Assembly: GCA_031365725.1 (NCBI GenBank)
Contig: JANLYQ010000125.1
Location: forward strand, 1 to 23,604
Source of the DNA: JANLYQ01 sp031365725
GTDB taxonomy: Bacteria > Actinomycetota > Actinomycetes > JACCUZ01
Direction: 5' to 3'
DNA: 23,604 nt
A program made the position numbers and the translations under genes. Below, piece after piece: positions 8,148-15,660 of the stretch. How positions within the stretch are numbered: the stretch's first letter is position 1; each line of letters starts with the position of its first letter. The notes beneath the pieces were generated by a model. It was given only the letters and a program-made list of their open reading frames with translations, was not told the DNA's origin and made no database searches.

Positions 8148-8228
8148 GGTGCTGCTCGCTCTCTCCGGGGTGGCGACAGCGTCGCCGTCGGACGGTCGCG
8201 AGCCTACGGGGTCGCGCCGACGGCAGGC

Positions 8229-10364
8229 TCAGCTGGCGTCGTACTCGCCGATGACTTTGGCCCCGAGCTCGCGGGCGAGCAGGTCCTGGTGGGTGAGGTC
8301 GCCGTCGTCCACGTCGTCGTCGTCGATCGAGGGCGCGTCGTCGGGGCCGGGCGCGCCGGATCCGTCCTTGCCGGCCGTCTGGGCCTGCGCGGCGACCGCT
8401 GCCTCGGCGGCTGCTCGGGGAGACGGCTCGGGCGCCGGCCCTGGCGCCGGTGGCTCGGACGCCGTCTCCGCTGGCGGAGCGGCGGACCAGGTGGAGCCGC
8501 TGGGTGGGCTCACCACTGTCGTCGGTGCACTGCCGCCCGCCCCGGCGCCGGTGGCCGGGGAGCCGACCGAGGGGTCGACGATGGCCTCGACCTTCCAGTC
8601 GACGCCGAGGACGCGGACCAGCGCTTCGCGCACGATCTCGTCGCTGCCCCCGCGCAGGAAGCCGTCGCGGGCGCCGGCGTTGACCATCGCAAGGGTGAGC
8701 GTCGAGCCCTCGAGCGCGGCGACCTGCGCGTTGTGGCTGAGCAGGGTCCAGGTATAGCGGCGCAACGTCTTGACTTCGTCGAGCACCTCCGGCCATCGGC
8801 GGCGCACCGTCACCAGGTCCAGCCCGCCCGGGGAGGTCGCAGCCCCGGCCGGTGCCGATGCCGATGCCGATGCCGATGCCGGTGCCGGTGCCGGTGCCGG
8901 TGCCGGTGCCGGTGCCGGTGCCGGTGCCGGTGCCGGTGTCGGCGTCGAGGTAGGTCCAGGCGTCGGCGTCGGGGCGACGGCGGGGCCGTCCGATGGTGGT
9001 CCGGCGGTTCCCTTCGGTGCCACCGGGGGTCCGTGGGCGGCGCCCGTCGGCTCGACCGGAGCGGCGCTGGGCGCGGGAGTCGGCTGCAGCGGCGGCATAC
9101 GAGGTGAGGGAGACGGCGACGGACGCGACGTCGGTGATGTCGGTGCCCCCGATGACCCCCATGACCCCGATGACCCCGCTGACCACGATGACGGCACGTC
9201 GACGATCTCGACCCGGCGCTCGATCCGGTCGAGCCGGGCCAGCAGGCCGCGCGGGCCGTCCTCGGCGGCTGGCAGCAGCACCCGCGCACAGATCAACTCG
9301 AGCTGCAGCCGGGGCGCGGTCGCCCCGCGCATCTCGGTGAGCCCGGCGTTCACGATGTCGGCGGCGCGGGAGAGCTCGGCGGCGCCGAAGTTGGCGGACT
9401 GTTGGCGCATGCGGTCGAGCTCATCGGCGGGGTGCTCGCCGAGGATCGCGCCGGCCGCGTCGGGCACGGCGTGCAGGACGATGAGGTCGCGCAGCCGTTC
9501 GAGCAGGTCCTCGGCGAAGCGCCGTGGGTCGTGCCCGCTCTCGACCACCCGGTCGACGATCTGGAAGACCGAGGCGCCGTCGCCGGCGGCGAAGGCCTCG
9601 ATCGTGTCGTCGAGCAGCGCAGCGTCGGTCAGACCGAGCAGACCGGCTGCGTAGTCGTAGGTGATCCCACCGTCCGGCGCGCCAGAGACGAGCTGGTCGA
9701 GGATGCTCAGCGAGTCACGCACCGACCCCCGTCCGGCCCGCACGACCATCGCGATGGCGCCACGGTCGGCGGTGAGACCCTCCTTGTCCAGCAGCGTGCC
9801 GAGGTAGGTCGCGAGCTCGCCCGGCGGCACCAGGCGGAACGGATAGTGGTGCACCCGCGACCGGATCGTGGCGATCAGCTTGTCCGGCTCGGTCGTCGCG
9901 AAGACGAACTTCACGTGCGGCGGCGGCTCCTCGACGATCTTGAGCAGCGCGTTGGCCGCACCCGGGCCGAGCATGTGCGCCTCGTCGATGATGTAGACCT
10001 TGAATCGCGAGGAAGACGGGTGGTAGAACGCCCGTTCGCGCAGGTCGCGCGCGTCGTCGACGAGGCCGTGGGTCGCTGCATCGAGCTCGATCACGTCGAG
10101 GCTGCCGCCCCCACCCGGAGCCAGGCCGACGCAGGACTCGCAGACCCCGCAGGGGTCGGGGGTCGGGCCCTGCTCACAGTTGAGGCAACGGGCCATGATG
10201 CGCGCGCTGGTGGTCTTGCCGCAGCCGCGCGGCCCGCTGAAAAGGTAGGCGTGATGGGTGCGGTCGTGACGCAGCGCCTGCTGCAGCGGCCCCGTGACGT
10301 GGGCCTGCCCGATCACCTCGGCGAAGGTCACCGGCCGGTAGCGGCGGTAGAGAGCTTGGGTCAC
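8229..10364 (-). CDS. dnaX: DNA polymerase III subunit gamma/tau
   Basis: 711 residues, the clamp-loader ATPase of the replisome. The N-terminus MTQALYRRYRP is characteristic. Walker A is GPRGCGKTT (44-52), a zinc-binding cysteine cluster spans 60-78 (Cys63, 72, 75, 78), Walker B is IIDEAH (125-130), and TIRSRV is present in the third AAA+ motif region. Domain III follows. A long Pro/Ala/Ser/Thr-rich linker (about 390-520) contains an (AP)n and (AS)n run encoded by a 6-bp tandem repeat at 8851-8940, before a C-terminal tau-like region. No A-rich slippery heptamer was seen, so I propose no frameshift product. The start is GTG. It begins the minus-strand run that continues with ybaB and recR. 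Confidence 0.97.
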   Translation of the reverse strand: MTQALYRRYRPVTFAEVIGQAHVTGPLQQALRHDRTHHAYLFSGPRGCGKTTSARIMARCLNCEQGPTPDPCGVCESCVGLAPGGGGSLDVIELDAATHGLVDDARDLRERAFYHPSSSRFKVYIIDEAHMLGPGAANALLKIVEEPPPHVKFVFATTEPDKLIATIRSRVHHYPFRLVPPGELATYLGTLLDKEGLTADRGAIAMVVRAGRGSVRDSLSILDQLVSGAPDGGITYDYAAGLLGLTDAALLDDTIEAFAAGDGASVFQIVDRVVESGHDPRRFAEDLLERLRDLIVLHAVPDAAGAILGEHPADELDRMRQQSANFGAAELSRAADIVNAGLTEMRGATAPRLQLELICARVLLPAAEDGPRGLLARLDRIERRVEIVDVPSSWSAGSSGSWGSSGAPTSPTSRPSPSPSPRMPPLQPTPAPSAAPVEPTGAAHGPPVAPKGTAGPPSDGPAVAPTPTPGPTSTPTPAPAPAPAPAPAPAPAPAPASASASASAPAGAATSPGGLDLVTVRRRWPEVLDEVKTLRRYTWTLLSHNAQVAALEGSTLTLAMVNAGARDGFLRGGSDEIVREALVRVLGVDWKVEAIVDPSVGSPATGAGAGGSAPTTVVSPPSGSTWSAAPPAETASEPPAPGPAPEPSPRAAAEAAVAAQAQTAGKDGSGAPGPDDAPSIDDDDVDDGDLTHQDLLARELGAKVIGEYDAS
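8851..8940. repeat. 6-bp tandem repeat inside dnaX, 15 units
   Basis: Fifteen consecutive hexamers: one GGTGCC, four GATGCC, nine GGTGCC and one GGTGTC. They are in frame with dnaX on the minus strand and encode the alternating Ala-Pro and Ala-Ser linker. Because the unit is six bases, copy-number change would lengthen or shorten the linker without breaking the frame. Confidence 0.95.
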
Positions 10365-10407
10365 TCGGCGACCCTAGCCCGGGGGGCGGACACGTCGCCG
10401 TCGTTGT

Positions 10408-10427
10408 CCCCCGCCGTACGACGGGGG
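10408..10427 (-). terminator. Probable terminator of the SRP RNA
   Basis: On the minus strand a ten-pair hairpin including one G-U pair, with CCCCCG and CGGGGG arms, lies about 50 nt downstream of the SRP RNA 3' end and before the dnaX start codon. It has no T-tract. It could end the small RNA transcript or act in the dnaX leader. Confidence 0.4.
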
Positions 10428-10474
10428 GCCGGGCCGCGTTGCCCGCGTTGCCGACGTACGGCGGAAAGACGCAC

Positions 10475-10566
10475 GTGACCCCCCGCACACCCGCCAGAGC
10501 CTGCCTACCCTTGCTGCCTTCCGGCCCTGGGGGGGTTCAGCGGGATGACGCCGCACGAGGGGTCGC
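10475..10566 (-). ncRNA. ffs: Signal recognition particle RNA (4.5S type)
   Basis: The minus strand carries the conserved apical SRP domain IV sequence CAGGGCCGGAAGGCAGCAAGG, which binds Ffh. The flanking arms pair: GACCCC at the 5' end (from 10564) with GGGGTC at the 3' end (to 10477), giving a hairpin RNA of about 90 nt as in other actinobacteria. A TAGACT hexamer (10572-10577) seven bases upstream of G10564 is a good -10 candidate and sets the 5' end. Exact ends are estimates. It is divergent from the tRNA-Ser gene. Confidence 0.93.
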
Positions 10567-10571
10567 CGGGG

Positions 10572-10577
10572 AGTCTA
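10572..10577 (-). promoter_or_regulatory. Candidate -10 box of ffs
   Basis: TAGACT on the minus strand fits the actinobacterial TANNNT -10 pattern and lies seven bases before the predicted 5' end of the SRP RNA. No convincing -35 hexamer is visible. Confidence 0.5.
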
Positions 10578-10608
10578 ACCGGGGTCCGGAGCGGCCGCGG
10601 CGCTCCGG

Positions 10609-10614
10609 TACCCT
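10609..10614 (+). promoter_or_regulatory. Candidate -10 box of tRNA-Ser
   Basis: TACCCT matches TANNNT and lies seven bases before the mature tRNA 5' end (10622). A clear -35 hexamer is not visible. A perfect 8-bp inverted repeat (10586-10593 and 10601-10608) sits directly upstream, between this box and the ffs promoter. Confidence 0.35.
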
Positions 10615-10621
10615 CGTCGGC

Positions 10622-10709
10622 GGAGGATTCGCATAGTGGCCGAGTGCGCACGCTTGGAAAGCGTGTAGGGGTAACACCCTCGCGAGTTCGAATCTCGCAT
10701 CCTCCGCCA
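10622..10709 (+). tRNA. tRNA-Ser (anticodon GGA)
   Basis: The acceptor arms GGAGGAT (10622-10628) and ATCCTCC (10699-10705) pair perfectly, followed by discriminator G and an encoded CCA (10707-10709). The anticodon arm is CACGC-TTGGAAA-GCGTG, giving anticodon GGA, which reads UCC and UCU. A long variable arm (about TAGGGGTAACACCCT) and the T-loop GTTCGAATC confirm a class II serine tRNA. It lies divergent from ffs. Confidence 0.97.
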
Positions 10710-10860
10710 GAGGCTGATACCAAGATCGTGAAGGCATCAGACACCTGAGAGGTGCCGACTCTCCCCGCGATCATGCGATGTCAGAACAGCCAGCCATGGC
10801 AGCGCGAAACGGTGGGGTCCCACTCCGTCAAACGGGGGTGTGAGCCTGGCTCCGCTGGCC

Positions 10861-11226
10861 TCAGTGATCCGACCTCGAAGTCCGCAGATCCGGGCTGCGT
10901 CGCGGAAAGCGACGCTCGGCAGCGCTTGGACTCGTGCTGAGCGCCTCACCGACTTCGCTCCAGGTGTGCCCGTGGTCAAGCAGGACGTCCACCAGCTGGT
11001 GCTGGGTCGCGGTGAGCTGCTCGATCGCCACGGTGACCCAGTTCAGTGCCGCGAGCGCGTCGCGAGAGGCGCGCGCCTCGGTCACGGCCCGGAGCGCGAC
11101 CGCGACGTCGTCGCCGAGCCGGCGGAGCTCCAGGCGAGGAACGGGGATCGCGCTGTCGTCAGGACCGTGGCCGGTGGTGTCGACGATTGGCTGCTCGGCC
11201 GATTCGTCGCCGGGAAACGTGCTCAT
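10861..11226 (-). CDS. Small HTH-like protein downstream of hsp20
   Basis: 121 residues, no signal peptide. Residues about 78-112 read HQLVDVLLDHGHTWSEVGEALSTSPSAAERRF, close to the short helix-turn-helix of many actinobacterial proteins in which the form GHTW-EIG-ALG-S--AA--RF recurs. The rest is an acidic N-terminus and an Ala/Leu-rich helical middle. It lies 104 nt downstream of hsp20 on the same strand, with a strong hairpin (11289-11315) between them, so it may be separately controlled or read through at low level. A link to stress regulation is suggested only by position. The C-terminal 15 residues look non-conserved. Confidence 0.6.
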   Translation of the reverse strand: MSTFPGDESAEQPIVDTTGHGPDDSAIPVPRLELRRLGDDVAVALRAVTEARASRDALAALNWVTVAIEQLTATQHQLVDVLLDHGHTWSEVGEALSTSPSAAERRFPRRSPDLRTSRSDH

Positions 11227-11288
11227 GGCCGTGCCTCCTCGATGCCTGCGGCTGGATGCGTCGACGCAGATGGTGTGGTGCCGGGGGC

Positions 11289-11315
11289 GGCCCGGACGCT
11301 CGAAGCGTCCGGGCC
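11289..11315 (-). terminator. Hairpin terminator after hsp20
   Basis: A perfect 11-bp stem (GGCCCGGACGC at 11289-11299 with GCGTCCGGGCC at 11305-11315) and a 5-nt loop lies just after the hsp20 stop (11331). No T-tract follows. It would end or attenuate the hsp20 transcript before the small HTH-like gene. Confidence 0.65.
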
Positions 11316-11330
11316 CTCATCCACCACCGG

Positions 11331-11867
11331 TCAGCCGTTGTCAGCAGGCTCCGCGTGACCTTCGACGGTGCGGAGACCCTCGCCGGCCGAGCGGATCGCC
11401 ACCTTCTGCGGCGGCGCCGCCGGCTTGCTGACCTCACGGACCCGGACCTGCAGCAGCCCTTGGTCGTAGGCAGCGTCAATGTGCTCGGCGGTCACACCCT
11501 CCGGCAGCGCGAACTCCCGCCGGAACGAGCCGTAGCGCAACTCGCGGACGAGCACCTTGCCGCTCTCGTCGCGTTGCTCGTTACGGTCGTGCCGCTGCCC
11601 GCTGATCGTCAGGCGTCCCTCGCCCACCTCGATGTCGACGTCGGTCGACACGTCCAGCCCGGGCAGCTCGAGGGTGATGACGACATCGGCGCCGTCGGCG
11701 CGCATCTCGATAGCGGGGACGAAGCCCGCCGTACGGCCGACCACTCGCGGTAGTGCGGTGGCCCCCCTCGTGGCGGGGGTGCTGCCCCAGGCCCGCCGGA
11801 CGAGGGTGTCGACGTCCTGGTCGAGGCGAGCGAGCGTGCTGAACGGGTCCCACGGGGTGCGAGTCAT
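11331..11867 (-). CDS. hsp20: Hsp20/alpha-crystallin family small heat-shock protein
   Basis: 178 residues, an ATP-independent holdase chaperone. The alpha-crystallin domain spans about 50-145: PAIEMRADGADVVITLELPGLD, then the DIEVGEGRLTISGQR strand pair, then RYGSFRREFALPEGV, ending with the DQGLLQVRV segment. The C-terminal extension has KVAIRS in place of a clear I-X-I motif. The ATG start is preceded by AGGAGG six bases upstream. A CIRCE operator lies 50-76 bases upstream of the start, so HrcA repression is likely. A terminator hairpin follows. Confidence 0.95.
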   Translation of the reverse strand: MTRTPWDPFSTLARLDQDVDTLVRRAWGSTPATRGATALPRVVGRTAGFVPAIEMRADGADVVITLELPGLDVSTDVDIEVGEGRLTISGQRHDRNEQRDESGKVLVRELRYGSFRREFALPEGVTAEHIDAAYDQGLLQVRVREVSKPAAPPQKVAIRSAGEGLRTVEGHAEPADNG

Positions 11868-11916
11868 GATCCCTCCTGTTGGCTGATGACCTCGGGGGAA
11901 GTCCCCTCGAGGACGA

Positions 11917-11943
11917 CTGGCACTCTCATGCCTAGAGTGCTAA
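11917..11943. promoter_or_regulatory. CIRCE operator (HrcA site) upstream of hsp20
   Basis: The plus strand reads CTGGCACTC, nine bases, then GAGTGCTAA. The consensus is TTAGCACTC-N9-GAGTGCTAA, so the right half is perfect and the left half differs at two positions. HrcA binds this element to repress heat-shock genes. It overlaps the expected -10 region of the hsp20 promoter. Confidence 0.88.
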
Positions 11944-11956
11944 ATCAACGCGCCGC

Positions 11957-11962
11957 TGTCAA
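11957..11962 (-). promoter_or_regulatory. Candidate -35 box of hsp20
   Basis: TTGACA on the minus strand, a perfect -35 consensus. Seventeen bases downstream falls the hexamer CACTCT inside the CIRCE element, so the operator would cover the -10 region. The -10 match itself is poor. Confidence 0.5.
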
Positions 11963-12093
11963 GGCCTCGGCGCGAAGGCTTCACACGGCAGCCGACGGCA
12001 ACGGAAGGCGCCTCAGCTGGCCATGGGGAGGCAGTTTTCGTCTCAGTCGGTGCGGCCCCAGGCTGGTGCGGATGTTTCGCCGGTCGGCGGCGG

Positions 12094-13749
12094 TCAGCGG
12101 CGGCGGGTGCCGAAGATGCTGCGGGTGATCTCCCGGCCGATCACCGTGGCCGCGGATCGGGCCATCGACCGGAAGGCTGAGGACTCGAGCACCTTCTCGG
12201 CGGTGGACTTCTCCGCCTTGGGCGCGTGCGCCGGCTTGGGTGCTCGCGGTGCAGGGGCGCCGCTGCCCTGGTCGCCGGACCCTGGCGACGAGCCGTCACC
12301 GGTCCCGAGTCCACCAGGAGCCGTGCTGGCGGGCGCCTGCTGCAGCTTCTTGGCGAGCCGCTCGTAGGCCGAGTCACGGTCGATGGCCTGGGAGTACTTC
12401 GGTGTCAACGGGGACGCGGCCATGGCGGCAGTCAGCACAGCAGCGTCGGCCGGAGCCATCTTCGACTGGGGCGCGCGGAGGCGGGTCCACGCCACGGGAG
12501 TAGGAGCACCCCGGTCGGAGAGCACCGTCACGATCGCCTCACCGATGCCCAGCTTGGTCAGCACCTCCTCGAGGTCGTAGCCCGAGTTCGGAAAGGTCGA
12601 TGCGGTCGCCTTGAGCGCCTTCGCATCGTCCGGGGTGAAGGCGCGCAGGGCGTGCTGCACCCGGTTGCCCAGCTGGGCGAGCACGTCACCGGGTACGTCC
12701 TTGGGTGTCTGGGTGACGAAGAAGACGCCGACACCCTTGGACCGGATGAGCCGCACGGTCTGGGCGATCGCGGTCAGGAACTCCTTGGAGGCATCGTCGA
12801 AGAGCAGGTGCGCCTCGTCGAAGAAGAAGACCAGCTTGGGCTTGTCGACGTCGCCGACCTCGGGGAGATCGTGGAACAGGTCGGCCAGCATCCACATCAG
12901 GAATGTCGAGAACAACTTGGGCCGGTCCTGCAGCTGTGGCAGCTCGAGCAACGACACGATGCCGCGGCCCGAGGCGTCGACGCGCATCAGGTCAGCTGTG
13001 TCGAACTCGGTCTCGCCGAAGAACTCGTCCGCACCTTGGTCCTGGAAGGCGATCAGGTCTCGGAGGATGACGCCGGCAGTAGCGCGCGACAGCCCGCCCA
13101 GCTCTTTGAGGTCGCCCTTGCCCTCGTCGCTGGTGAGGTACTGCACCACCGCACGCAGGTCCTTGAGGTCGAGCATCGGCAGACCCGCGGTGTCGGCGAA
13201 GTGGAACACCAGACCGAGCGAGGACTCCTGCACCTCGTTGAGGCTCAGAACCTTCGACAGCAAGGTGGGACCGAAGGAGGTGATGGTGGCGCGCAACGCG
13301 ATGCCCTCACCCTTGCCGCCCAGAGCGAGCAGCTCGACCGGGCAGGCAAGCCCGCTCCACGACTGACCGACGTCCTTGGCGCGTGACGTCGTACGGTCGC
13401 TTGCTTCGCCTGCCTGTGCGATGCCGGACAAGTCGCCCTTGATGTCTGCGGCCATGACGGGGACGCCGGCCGCGGAGAGCTGCTCAGCCATCAGCTGCAG
13501 GGTCTTGGTCTTTCCGGTGCCGGTCGCGCCGGCGACCAGACCGTGCCGGTTGACCATCGCCAGCGGGATGCGGACCGAGGCCTCGGGGTGCGCGGCACCG
13601 TCGACGACCAGCGCGCCGAGCTCGATGGCCGGCCCGGAAAAGGCATATCCCTGCTGTACGGCGGCAATCTGCGGGTCGACCGGTCCACCGGGTGCGGCTG
13701 CCGCGTCAGCAACGGGCGCCGTGGTGCCCGATTCGTCCTTTGCCGACAT
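12094..13749 (-). CDS. HerA-like helicase / DUF853 family ATPase
   Basis: 551 residues. The Walker A is GATGTGKT (74-81) and the Walker B is LVFFFDEAH (306-314). The regions RIPLAMVNRHGLVAGATG, MAADIKGDLSGIAQ and the FFVTQTPKDVPGDVLAQLGNRVQHALRAFTPDDAKAL block are typical of the DUF853 (YjgR) branch of HerA-FtsK-type ATPases. The molecular role of this branch is not established; the fold suggests DNA translocation or another ring ATPase activity. The C-terminal 100 residues include an Ala/Pro/Gly-rich linker and a basic tail ending in RSIFGTRRR. The ATG start has an AGAGG sequence four bases upstream. It is divergent from the small gene at 13790 with only 40 bp between them. Confidence 0.92.
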   Translation of the reverse strand: MSAKDESGTTAPVADAAAAPGGPVDPQIAAVQQGYAFSGPAIELGALVVDGAAHPEASVRIPLAMVNRHGLVAGATGTGKTKTLQLMAEQLSAAGVPVMAADIKGDLSGIAQAGEASDRTTSRAKDVGQSWSGLACPVELLALGGKGEGIALRATITSFGPTLLSKVLSLNEVQESSLGLVFHFADTAGLPMLDLKDLRAVVQYLTSDEGKGDLKELGGLSRATAGVILRDLIAFQDQGADEFFGETEFDTADLMRVDASGRGIVSLLELPQLQDRPKLFSTFLMWMLADLFHDLPEVGDVDKPKLVFFFDEAHLLFDDASKEFLTAIAQTVRLIRSKGVGVFFVTQTPKDVPGDVLAQLGNRVQHALRAFTPDDAKALKATASTFPNSGYDLEEVLTKLGIGEAIVTVLSDRGAPTPVAWTRLRAPQSKMAPADAAVLTAAMAASPLTPKYSQAIDRDSAYERLAKKLQQAPASTAPGGLGTGDGSSPGSGDQGSGAPAPRAPKPAHAPKAEKSTAEKVLESSAFRSMARSAATVIGREITRSIFGTRRR

Positions 13750-13789
13750 GAGACCTCTTCCAGCGACCGGGTGATGTGGCCGTCAGCCT

Positions 13790-14098
13790 ATGCTCGCAAG
13801 GGTGATCTTCAAGGGTGTTGGCGACCATCGGCCCTACCCCGAACACGGTCTCGAGCAGCGCCAGTGGGGCGAGCTCGCCCCGACCCAGGTGCGGCTGGAC
13901 CAGCTAGTCACCATCAAGCGCGAGCTCGACCTGGAGACGTTGTTCGCCGACGACTCGACCTTCTTCGGTGACCTGTTCGCCCACGTGGTGCAGTGGCGCG
14001 GGACGCTCTACCTCGAGGACGGGCTGCACCGCGCCTTGCGCGCGGCACTCGCGCAACGCCACGTCCTGCACGCGCGGGTGCTCGAGCTGCCCGACTGA
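13790..14098 (+). CDS. Small conserved actinobacterial protein of unknown function
   Basis: 102 residues, soluble. The N-terminus ARVIFKGVGDHRPYPEHG and the C-terminal half (STFFGDLFAHVVQWRGTLYLEDGLHRALRAAL) look like a conserved single-domain family I have seen in actinobacteria but cannot name. The LEDGLHRALRAAL segment resembles the D-G-x-H-R motif of the ParB/sulfiredoxin N-terminal fold, and the preceding VRLDQLV resembles the strand before it. That link is a guess from pattern. Coding begins at ATG 13790 or possibly GTG 13802; neither has a strong Shine-Dalgarno sequence, so a leaderless transcript is possible. Confidence 0.75.
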   Translation: MLARVIFKGVGDHRPYPEHGLEQRQWGELAPTQVRLDQLVTIKRELDLETLFADDSTFFGDLFAHVVQWRGTLYLEDGLHRALRAALAQRHVLHARVLELPD

Positions 14099-14212
14099 CC
14101 GAGCCGAGGCCCTACGACGACGCCCGAGTCAGGGACGTGACGGCTGTGCACCTCGTTCGCGCTCTCCGGCCGCACAGGCGATCGAGCCAGACAGCGAGTG
14201 CCAGGACCAGCC

Positions 14213-14872
14213 ATGGGGAACGAGACGGGCATGCGCCTCACGATCCCGTCCCGGGTCAGTCCGACCGCCCTGCTCGGCGGAGCCGTTGCGGCTGCCGACG
14301 CCGTCGAGAGCGCGATCGCGCTGGTCCCACGGGCCGCGGCGGCGCTGACCCGGATGGAGGCGCTGCTCGACCGCACCGAGTCGCTGGTTGCCCGCAGCGA
14401 AGCCGTGGCGACCAGCGCCGACCAGGTGACCAAACGGGCGGCGCAGGTGGTGACCCGCGCCGAGAAGGTCACCGCACGCACTCAGGCTGTGCTTGACGTG
14501 GCCGAGATCGTCACGCGGGACTCGAGCCGCACCGTCGATGGTGCCTCCGGCATCCTCAACCGGGTCGACGCGATGCTCTCCACCTGGGAGCCGGTGTTGC
14601 GTGGTGTGGCGCCATCAGCCACGCGCTTCGCCGAGAGCGTGTCGCCGCAGGAGGTCGACGCCGCAGTCGCTCTGGTCGACCGGTTGCCGCTGCTGCTCGC
14701 TCACCTCGAGGACGACGTCCTGCCGGTGCTCAAGACCCTCGACCGGGTCGGGCCGGACATCCATGAGCTGCTCGCCACCGCCGAGGACTTGCGCCGGGTG
14801 CTGACCGGACTGCCGGGCATCGGCTTCCTGCGCAAGCGCGGCGATGACGAGCTGCCCGACAAAGACACCTAG
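14213..14872 (+). CDS. Coiled-coil helical protein of unknown function
   Basis: 219 residues from the ATG at 14213, chosen because AGGA lies six bases upstream; a GTG five codons earlier (14198) and an ATG six codons later (14231) are alternatives. After a short N-terminus with a mildly hydrophobic Ala/Val-rich helix (about 15-40), residues about 40-130 are a long heptad-rich helix (repeated RTESLVARSEAVATSADQVTKRA type sequence), followed by further helices and a short charged tail. No catalytic motif is seen. It looks like a phasin- or apolipoprotein-like amphipathic helical protein that could associate with membranes. I do not recognise the family. Confidence 0.72.
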   Translation: MGNETGMRLTIPSRVSPTALLGGAVAAADAVESAIALVPRAAAALTRMEALLDRTESLVARSEAVATSADQVTKRAAQVVTRAEKVTARTQAVLDVAEIVTRDSSRTVDGASGILNRVDAMLSTWEPVLRGVAPSATRFAESVSPQEVDAAVALVDRLPLLLAHLEDDVLPVLKTLDRVGPDIHELLATAEDLRRVLTGLPGIGFLRKRGDDELPDKDT

Positions 14873-14964
14873 CCGAGCCAGGGTCATCCGCCGGACAGAT
14901 GGCGGCCACTGTCCGGCCAGCCGCGCGACACCTCTCGTGCGTCGGGCGCGGATAGCGTCCGCGG

Positions 14965-15609
14965 GTGTCTCGCACCCAGCCGCCATGCATGCGGGCCCTC
15001 GTCGTTGCTCTTGTCGCGTGCTGCCTCCCCGCAGTGACCGGGTGCAGCAGCCCTCCCACCGACGCGTCCGCAGCGACCACACGAGCGGCCACACCGGAGT
15101 CGGCGAGCGTCCGGACGCCCGCGCCCGGCACGACGTACGTCGCCCCGACCACGGCACCCGCACCTCTGCCAGTCGCGACCGTCGACAAGACCCAGGCCGG
15201 CATCTTCATCCTCGTCTGGGTCGAGACCCTGAACTACGGCTACGCGCAGAACGACGCCGACCCGTTGCGCAAGTCGATCTCGCTCGGCTGCTTCACCTGT
15301 GCCAACTGGGTGATCGACGTGCAGACCCACAAGAACGATGGCGTCACCCAGACCGGTGGCGCCGTGCACGTGCGACAGCTGGTCTACCTCGGGCCGGCCA
15401 ACGCAGACTTTCGCTTTCGTGCGCTGCTCGATCGCGACCCTGGCGTGAGCACGGGGAAAGACGGCACGACGACACCGGTCATCGGCAGCACCGGACAGGT
15501 CGTCGATCTCCAGGTGGGTGTGTCCACCTCCGGGCTCACCGGCAAGAAGTCGTGGACCATCAAGTCGATCACCGCCCCAGCGGCGGCGTCGCCCAGCCCC
15601 AGCCGCTAG
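14965..15609 (+). CDS. DUF6318-type lipoprotein
   Basis: 214 residues. A signal peptide (hydrophobic about 11-25) ends in a lipobox AVTGC with Cys27, followed by a Ser/Thr/Pro/Ala-rich linker (28-70). The globular part has ETLNYGYAQNDADPLRKSI and a CxxC pair (Cys109, Cys112 in GCFTCANW), the pattern of DUF6318, an actinobacterial extracellular domain distantly like NTF2-type proteins. Function is unknown. The GTG start is supported by TAGCGT (14953-14958), a TANNNT -10 box only six bases upstream, which suggests a leaderless mRNA. It is convergent with pstB, with a strong hairpin between them. Confidence 0.8.
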   Translation: MSRTQPPCMRALVVALVACCLPAVTGCSSPPTDASAATTRAATPESASVRTPAPGTTYVAPTTAPAPLPVATVDKTQAGIFILVWVETLNYGYAQNDADPLRKSISLGCFTCANWVIDVQTHKNDGVTQTGGAVHVRQLVYLGPANADFRFRALLDRDPGVSTGKDGTTTPVIGSTGQVVDLQVGVSTSGLTGKKSWTIKSITAPAAASPSPSR

Positions 15610-15611
15610 GA

Positions 15612-15657
15612 GTTCCCGGCCGGGAACAGCGGCCCCGTCTGCTCGAGACAGGGCCGC
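15612..15657. terminator. Bidirectional terminator, two adjacent hairpins
   Basis: The palindrome GTTCCCGGCCGGGAAC occupies 15612-15627. It is followed by a larger hairpin, 15629-15657, with arms GCGGCCC and GGGCCGC, an internal GTCT/AGAC stem and one mismatch. Both lie between the convergent stops of the DUF6318-type lipoprotein (15609) and pstB (15661), so they probably end transcription from both sides. Confidence 0.75.
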
Positions 15658-15660
15658 CGA

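Noticed and set aside
8851..8940. CRISPR-like array
   Set aside because: The units are 6 bp with no spacers; it is a coding microsatellite within dnaX.
8229..10364. Programmed frameshift for a gamma form of DnaX
   Set aside because: No A-rich slippery heptamer was seen in this GC-rich gene.
10710..10860. A second tRNA or small RNA after tRNA-Ser
   Set aside because: No cloverleaf pairing, T-loop consensus or CCA end was seen.
11868..12093. An additional gene between hsp20 and the HerA-like ATPase
   Set aside because: Only short frames without start signals are present. The stretch holds the hsp20 promoter and CIRCE, and I see nothing else in it.
12226..13386. Plus-strand open frame opposite the HerA-like ATPase
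   Set aside because: The minus frame has intact Walker A and B motifs; the plus frame is a compositional shadow.
13790..14872. Toxin-antitoxin pair
   Set aside because: The genes are separated by about 115 nt, have unrelated features, and neither shows toxin or antitoxin motifs.
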